In this document: piece after piece, positions 6,536 to 9,543 of the stretch
Position numbering within the stretch: the first letter of the stretch is position 1
How the letters are laid out: each line of letters opens with the position of its first letter
Assembly (NCBI GenBank): GCA_947588865.1
Contig: CANPYQ010000042.1
Coordinates: 1-9,543, forward strand
Direction: 5' to 3'
From: an uncultured Bacilli bacterium
GTDB lineage: Bacteria; Bacillota_I; Bacilli_A; RF39; UBA660
DNA: 9,543 nt
The notes under the pieces: generated by a model
What the model was told of the DNA's origin: nothing
The model's database searches: none
The model's input: the letters and a program-made list of their open reading frames with translations, nothing else
Made by a program: the position numbers and the translations under genes

Positions 6536-6541
6536 TATATT
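6513..6541 (+). promoter_or_regulatory. Possible sigma-E-type promoter of gerQ
   Basis: GCATATT (6513-6519), 14-nt spacer, AATATATT (6534-6541). This fits the Bacillus sigma-E pattern (KMATATT, then about 14 nt, then CATACA-like) apart from the first -10 base and one more. B. subtilis gerQ is sigma-E dependent, which supports the reading. In DNA this rich in A and T a chance match is a real risk. The AAAGGA ribosome site begins 6 nt after the -10. Confidence 0.4.
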
Positions 6542-6560
6542 TTATAGAAAGGATGATTTT

Positions 6561-6962
6561 ATGAATAATAATTATTTAAACAACAAGTTTACAAATCTAA
6601 GTACTTCAAATCCACCTATTTATTCAAATGGAGTTATTACACCAAATCAAACTACAGCTCCTACCAATATGCAAGAATATATTCCAAATGAACAATCATA
6701 CATTGAAAATATTTTAAGAGTTAATAGAGGCAAAAAAGTTTCTGTTTATCAATCTTTTGGGGATTCTTCTGAATGGAAAGATAGGATATTCTCTGGCATT
6801 ATAGAACAATCTGGTAGAGATCATATTATATTAAGTGATCCTGCTACCGGGAATTGGTATTTACTATTAATGATTTATGTTAATTTTATAATATTTGACG
6901 AAGAAATTAATACGGTTCAACAATTCTATCCATCGACATCAATAAACACACAAATATCATAA
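6561..6962 (+). CDS. gerQ: Spore coat protein GerQ
   Basis: 133 residues (B. subtilis GerQ is longer, about 180). The conserved domain is clear: SYIENILRVNRGKKVSVY (46-63), EWKDRIFSGIIEQSGRDHI (71-89), LSDPATGNWYLL (91-102) and FDEEI (112-116). GerQ is an inner spore-coat protein needed for correct placement of the cortex-lytic enzyme CwlJ, and in B. subtilis it is cross-linked by the transglutaminase Tgl. The N-terminal 45 residues are low-complexity and rich in Asn, Thr, Pro and Gln. B. subtilis is reported to cross-link lysines near the extreme N-terminus, whereas here the only early lysine is Lys9. AAAGGA stands 7 nt before the ATG. No terminator follows; the lemA promoter begins within 10 nt of the stop. 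Together with yabPQ it marks the organism as a spore former. Confidence 0.93.
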   Translation: MNNNYLNNKFTNLSTSNPPIYSNGVITPNQTTAPTNMQEYIPNEQSYIENILRVNRGKKVSVYQSFGDSSEWKDRIFSGIIEQSGRDHIILSDPATGNWYLLLMIYVNFIIFDEEINTVQQFYPSTSINTQIS

Positions 6963-6968
6963 AAACTA

Positions 6969-6997
6969 TTGATTGATTTTTTAGAATTTGCTATAAT
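6969..6997 (+). promoter_or_regulatory. Sigma-A promoter of the lemA-family gene
   Basis: TTGATT (6969-6974), 17-nt spacer, TATAAT (6992-6997), with TGC directly before the -10 (extended TGnTATAAT). The expected start near 7004 gives a leader of about 16 nt containing AGGTGAT. Confidence 0.8.
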
Positions 6998-7019
6998 GTT
7001 CATAGGTTAGGTGATAGCA

Positions 7020-7562
7020 ATGAATATATTTATAGTAATATTGTCGTCAATTATAATAGTGGGATTAATATTAATTCTATTAGTTGCTACATACAATCAT
7101 TTTCAGGATTATATAATCAGAATAAATGAAGCGGATGTAAATATAGATTCCGTTTTAAGGAAAAGATTTGATTTACTAAATAAATCTATTGGCATTATCA
7201 AATCTAATATAAATACTGAAGATGAAATACTCGATATAATTGTTAAATTAAGGTCAAAAAAATTAAACAATTTTGAATTAGATAGAAGTTTATATGATGC
7301 TATTAATGAATTTCACACAATAAAGGAAAAATACCCTGAACTACAAAATTGCAAAGAATTAATTAAAATTGAAATAAATTTAATGGAATCAGAATCAGAA
7401 ATTGTTGGTCTTAGAAAGTATTATAATGATATTATAACTGATTATAATAAACTTGTAAAAACTTGTCCATCAAATATAATTGCCATAATAAAGGGTTATA
7501 AAGCTAAAGATTATTTTGATGGTAATAATCTTGATAATGAAAAAGGAACTGTAAAATTATAG
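7020..7562 (+). CDS. lemA: LemA-family membrane-anchored protein
   Basis: 180 residues from ATG 7020. A reading from GTG 7011 is rejected because that GTG is part of the AGGTGAT ribosome site. There is one N-terminal membrane helix (about 3-24), then ATYNHF and a helical bundle. LemA hallmarks are the Asn/Asp-rich VNIDSVLRKRFDLL (40-53), the central KEKYPEL (102-108), ESEIVGLRKYYNDIITDYN (125-143) and the terminal CPSNIIA plus YKAKDYF. LemA proteins are widespread, with an N-terminal anchor and a soluble alpha-helical domain; their biochemical role is not established. The family match is good although identities are low. It has its own promoter and a terminator shared with the convergent DivIC-like gene, so it is probably monocistronic with some read-through from gerQ. 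Confidence 0.85.
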   Translation: MNIFIVILSSIIIVGLILILLVATYNHFQDYIIRINEADVNIDSVLRKRFDLLNKSIGIIKSNINTEDEILDIIVKLRSKKLNNFELDRSLYDAINEFHTIKEKYPELQNCKELIKIEINLMESESEIVGLRKYYNDIITDYNKLVKTCPSNIIAIIKGYKAKDYFDGNNLDNEKGTVKL

Positions 7563-7570
7563 TTCCTTTT
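7541..7570. terminator. Bidirectional terminator between lemA and the DivIC-like gene
   Basis: A perfect 10-bp inverted repeat, AAAAGGAACT (7541-7550) and AGTTCCTTTT (7561-7570), with a 10-nt AT-rich loop. An A-run on one side and a T-run on the other let it stop transcription from both directions. It overlaps the last codons of lemA and the stop codon of the minus-strand gene (7571-7569); the two stops are only 6 nt apart. Confidence 0.85.
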
Positions 7571-8012
7571 ATTTTGTTCGTTTTTTTCCTTTAGATAATA
7601 TATGTATAAAAATCAAAAGCATAATAATACTAAGCACCAATATACAATAATTTCTATTTATCTTAAGCGATATAGAATCTATTATATTAATTGTCTCAAT
7701 AGCTTCATTAAGTTCATCTTCATCAAGTTGTAATATATATTCACCATCTTTAGAATATAAATAGTTCTCTCTTGCATAATTAGCTAAATATTCAGGATCA
7801 TTTAATTTTTCAATATCAACTTTTAATTGATCAGCCTTATCTTGAAGCTCAAGATATGATTTTTCTAAATTTTTTTTCTCACAGGTCAAATCATATATTG
7901 TATAAATATTATATAATAAACTAAAAGCAAAATACACTATAGCAATTAAACTTATAGTTCCAAAAAAAGTAAGACGCCTTTTTGATGCTTTTGAAATTCT
8001 TCTTTTAGCCAT
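7569..8012 (-). CDS. divIC: DivIC/FtsB-type septum protein with an extra C-terminal membrane helix
   Basis: 147 residues. A basic N-terminus (MAKRRISKASKRR) precedes a first membrane helix (about 14-36) and a coiled coil (42-70, CEKKNLEKSYLELQDKADQL). The DivIC/FtsB signature LNDPEYLANYARENYLYSKDGEYIL (70-94) follows. DivIC/FtsB pairs with FtsL and connects to the septal wall synthases. The order yabP-yabQ-divIC matches B. subtilis. Oddly, residues 121-140 (NYCILVLSIIMLLIFIHILS) form a second membrane helix followed by KGKKRTK. Standard DivIC has a single helix and an extracellular C-terminus, so this protein would have both ends in the cytosol. GGTGATAG precedes the ATG. It has its own strong promoter, separate from the sporulation genes ahead of it. 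Confidence 0.85.
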   Translation of the reverse strand: MAKRRISKASKRRLTFFGTISLIAIVYFAFSLLYNIYTIYDLTCEKKNLEKSYLELQDKADQLKVDIEKLNDPEYLANYARENYLYSKDGEYILQLDEDELNEAIETINIIDSISLKINRNYCILVLSIIMLLIFIHILSKGKKRTK

Positions 8013-8027
8013 ACTATCACCATAGGC

Positions 8028-8056
8028 ATTATATCATTTTTTGTTATTGTTTGCAA
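8028..8056 (-). promoter_or_regulatory. Sigma-A promoter of the DivIC-like gene
   Basis: TTGCAA (8056-8051), 17-nt spacer, TATAAT (8033-8028), with TGA before it so that the -10 is extended. It spans the last codons and stop codon of yabQ. GGTGAT begins exactly 6 nt after the -10, predicting a leader of about 10 nt. A vegetative promoter here makes sense: cell division needs this gene outside sporulation, while yabPQ do not. Confidence 0.75.
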
Positions 8057-8321
8057 TTAATTTTATTATTAAATCATATAATATATATCCAACAATAATA
8101 CTAATTATTGAATATATATGAAATATGGCATTACCTATTTTTTGTATTCCTACGAAATATACAAATGTCATAAATATAATCAAAAATATTGAAAATACTA
8201 ATCTAGCACATGTATTATGTTTATTTATTTTTTTGTTAAACCACTCTAATAAAGCAGAAAACAAAAATCCAAATATAAAAGAAAAAATAATTAATTTAAA
8301 TTGAAGTGTTAAATCTATCAT
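8034..8321 (-). CDS. yabQ: YabQ-like sporulation membrane protein
   Basis: 95 residues, short compared with B. subtilis YabQ (about 210) but closer to the compact forms in other spore formers. Three membrane helices are seen (about 6-25, 40-58 and 66-90). The family-like C-terminal pattern is a Gly, then aromatic residues, then a second helix Gly-Tyr (GNAIFHIY, GYILYDL). YabQ is a sporulation protein required for the spore cortex. By sequence alone the assignment is moderate, since short AT-rich membrane proteins look alike; the position between yabP and divIC makes it much stronger. Its ATG overlaps the TGA of yabP (ATGA), so it is co-translated. Confidence 0.75.
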   Translation of the reverse strand: MIDLTLQFKLIIFSFIFGFLFSALLEWFNKKINKHNTCARLVFSIFLIIFMTFVYFVGIQKIGNAIFHIYSIISIIVGYILYDLIIKLIANNNKK

Positions 8322-8602
8322 TTAAATAATTTTGAAAACACACTTTCTTGTTTTTCTTGTTTCTTAGAAGATTCCAAATAATTTAAACTATCTATTTTCC
8401 CTTTTATTGAAACATCTCCCTGATATGTATCTAATTTGATTATTTCTAAACTAGAACCTTTTATCATTATATACCCCATATTAGTTTCAAGAAGAAATTC
8501 TGATTCATCAAAATTTTCTATCTTTTTTACACCAGTAATAGTTATATTTTTCCTTTGATTAATACTTATATTATGATTACTAGATATTATATCCTTGTCC
8601 AT
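8318..8602 (-). CDS. yabP: YabP sporulation protein
   Basis: 94 residues, the usual size of YabP. The family pattern is complete: HNISINQRKNITITGVKKI (10-28), NFDESEFLLETNMGYIMIKG (30-49), LEIIKLDTYQGDVSIKGKI (52-70) and DSLNY (71-75). The fold is all beta. A charged C-terminal tail (SSKKQEKQESVFSKLFK) follows. In B. subtilis yabP and yabQ are mother-cell sporulation genes needed for cortex formation. AGGTGATAA precedes the ATG, and the gene overlaps yabQ by 4 nt. It follows the terminator of the second pilin-like gene with a sigma-E-like promoter between. Confidence 0.92.
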   Translation of the reverse strand: MDKDIISSNHNISINQRKNITITGVKKIENFDESEFLLETNMGYIMIKGSSLEIIKLDTYQGDVSIKGKIDSLNYLESSKKQEKQESVFSKLFK

Positions 8603-8617
8603 TTTATCACCTAATAG

Positions 8618-8645
8618 AATATATGTAATAAAATTTTATATATGA
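8618..8645 (-). promoter_or_regulatory. Possible sigma-E-type promoter of yabPQ
   Basis: TCATATA (8645-8639), 13 nt, then CATATATT (8625-8618). The -10 differs from the sigma-E pattern CATACAnT at one fixed base, and the -35 from KMATATT at one. There are 6 nt between the -10 and GGTGAT, the same spacing seen at gerQ, pduL and the DivIC-like gene. The homologous B. subtilis gene is sigma-E dependent. AT-rich chance matches are possible. Confidence 0.45.
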
Positions 8646-8667
8646 AAAAACTCATTAAGAGTTTTTT
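8645..8667. terminator. Intrinsic terminator of the second pilin-like gene
   Basis: Inverted repeat AAAAAACTC (8645-8653) and GAGTTTTTT (8659-8667) with a 5-nt loop, and T-runs in both directions. It lies 25 nt after the stop codon of the pilin-like gene at 8693 and closes that transcript. Paralogue A, at the left end, has no equivalent hairpin. Confidence 0.75.
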
Positions 8668-8692
8668 TCGTTTGATAAATTTATATTAATAT

Positions 8693-9543
8693 TTATGATA
8701 AATGTGACTTAGAAAGTTGTATTACTGGTCTGACTCCATGCGTATTTGAGTCTAAAGGGCTACAATCTGCATCTCCATCAATATGTGATTGACTCCCCCC
8801 ATTTATGGCACTCCAAGAGGATGATAACCAATACCCATCATAAAATTCCGTATTTATCCCTAAATACATTGGGCATTCATATCCATTAATAGTACATAAA
8901 CTACTAGCCTCAGTATAACTTAACATTCTTGCTTTTACATTGTTTACTTTAATCGGTTCATATTTTGCATCTGAGATATCATCTGTTAATATATAACTAA
9001 AGTCTGGTATGTTTTTCCATCTTGATGTTACTTCTTTTAAATATTTTAATGCTGTTAATGGTCCTTTACTGTTAGCATCGCTACTTGTACCTCCTGCAGC
9101 TTTATAATCTTCATCACTAATCCATGCTACATCTCCATCATATTTTCCATTTACTAATGTTGATAATGTACCATCTGATTTTATATTTGTATCCATTATT
9201 AAGTTTACATTATCCCCATCATTTGATACTATGAAGAAATGATATTTATTTACTCCATCTACATTACATATATATTCATCTCCTGCTTTATATTCTCCTG
9301 TTGGAATATTACCATATGTTATTGTTTCATTCGTTACCCCTTTACACACTATATCTGGAGTTCCATATGTATATTTTATTTCTTTCCCATTTATTTTACA
9401 ACCTTCTAGATAAATTGTTCCGTCACTATTTATCTCTTGTGTATCACATACCACTCTATTTCCATCATAATATGGATCTATATTTGCACTATTACTTATC
9501 CATTCTTTTGTTGGTATGCTTCCTTCATTATTTAGCATATAAT
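8693..9543 (-). CDS. Pilin-like surface protein, paralogue B (N-terminus beyond the window)
   Basis: 281 residues are readable from an in-frame ATG at 9538, but the frame stays open to the window edge (the codon before is TAT) and no ribosome site is visible. The true start, and probably a pilin signal helix, lie outside. Residues 1-75 (LNNEGSIPTKEWI, VVCDTQEINSDG, YLEGCKINGKEIKYTYG) look like the globular part of a different pseudopilin type from paralogue A. From residue 76 (GNIPTGEYKAGDEY) to the end it matches residues 154-366 of A very closely, then diverges in patches; it ends WSSS-type, GVRPVIQLSKSHLS. Seven cysteines are visible (31, 47, 65, 91, 215, 222, 259). It is probably exported and disulfide-stabilised. 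Confidence 0.85.
   Translation of the reverse strand, partial: YMLNNEGSIPTKEWISNSANIDPYYDGNRVVCDTQEINSDGTIYLEGCKINGKEIKYTYGTPDIVCKGVTNETITYGNIPTGEYKAGDEYICNVDGVNKYHFFIVSNDGDNVNLIMDTNIKSDGTLSTLVNGKYDGDVAWISDEDYKAAGGTSSDANSKGPLTALKYLKEVTSRWKNIPDFSYILTDDISDAKYEPIKVNNVKARMLSYTEASSLCTINGYECPMYLGINTEFYDGYWLSSSWSAINGGSQSHIDGDADCSPLDSNTHGVRPVIQLSKSHLS

Noticed and set aside
129..9543. Composite mobile element bounded by the two pilin-like repeats
   Set aside because: The repeats are protein-coding paralogues with patchy divergence. There is no transposase, integrase, terminal inverted repeat or target duplication, and the genes between are conserved chromosomal blocks.

Overview
The window is a very AT-rich stretch of a low-GC, spore-forming Firmicute. 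The evidence is GerQ (spore coat), YabP and YabQ (forespore/cortex), a DivIC-type septum protein, strong AGGTGAT or AGGAGG ribosome sites, near-consensus sigma-A promoters and many short intrinsic terminators. The extreme AT bias, small proteins and pseudopilins with large disulfide-type C-terminal domains suggest a reduced-genome uncultured gut lineage (RF39- or TANB77-like). That placement is inference.

Layout, left to right. Bases 1-128 hold no convincing gene, only a possible promoter and leader of something running off the left edge. 129-1229 (-) is a prepilin-like protein with a large C-terminal extracellular domain. 1301-2190 (-) is a two-gene unit: an alpha/beta hydrolase overlapping a 55-residue protein by ATGA. 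2264-2734 (-) is greA, behind a consensus promoter. 2806-4858 (-) is an overlapping pair of U32-family proteins (YrrN/YrrO type), in the same gene order next to greA as in Bacillus subtilis, but without udk. 4939-6491 (-) couples a PduL-type phosphotransacylase to a secreted, cysteine-rich, two-helix membrane protein. 6561-7562 (+) are gerQ and a lemA-family gene, the only plus-strand genes. They converge on 7569-8602 (-): a DivIC-like protein, yabQ and yabP, the B. subtilis yabP-yabQ-divIC order. 8693-9543 (-) is a second copy of the pilin-like gene, cut by the right edge.

How the genes work together: three themes recur. Sporulation genes (yabPQ, gerQ) appear to have sigma-E-like promoters, while divIC and pduL have their own sigma-A promoters. 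Housekeeping RNA functions (greA and the tRNA-hydroxylation-type U32 pair) form a conserved block. Surface and secreted proteins (two pilin-like paralogues and the PduL-coupled membrane protein) form the accessory part and hold most of what is unfamiliar.

The most interesting points are: the modular, locally hypervariable pilin-like paralogues; four promoters whose -10 box lies exactly 6 nt before the Shine-Dalgarno, predicting mRNAs that begin at the ribosome site; a DivIC-like protein with a second, C-terminal membrane helix; and the PduL/secreted-protein coupling. I found no RNA genes, CRISPR array, insertion sequence or integrase.
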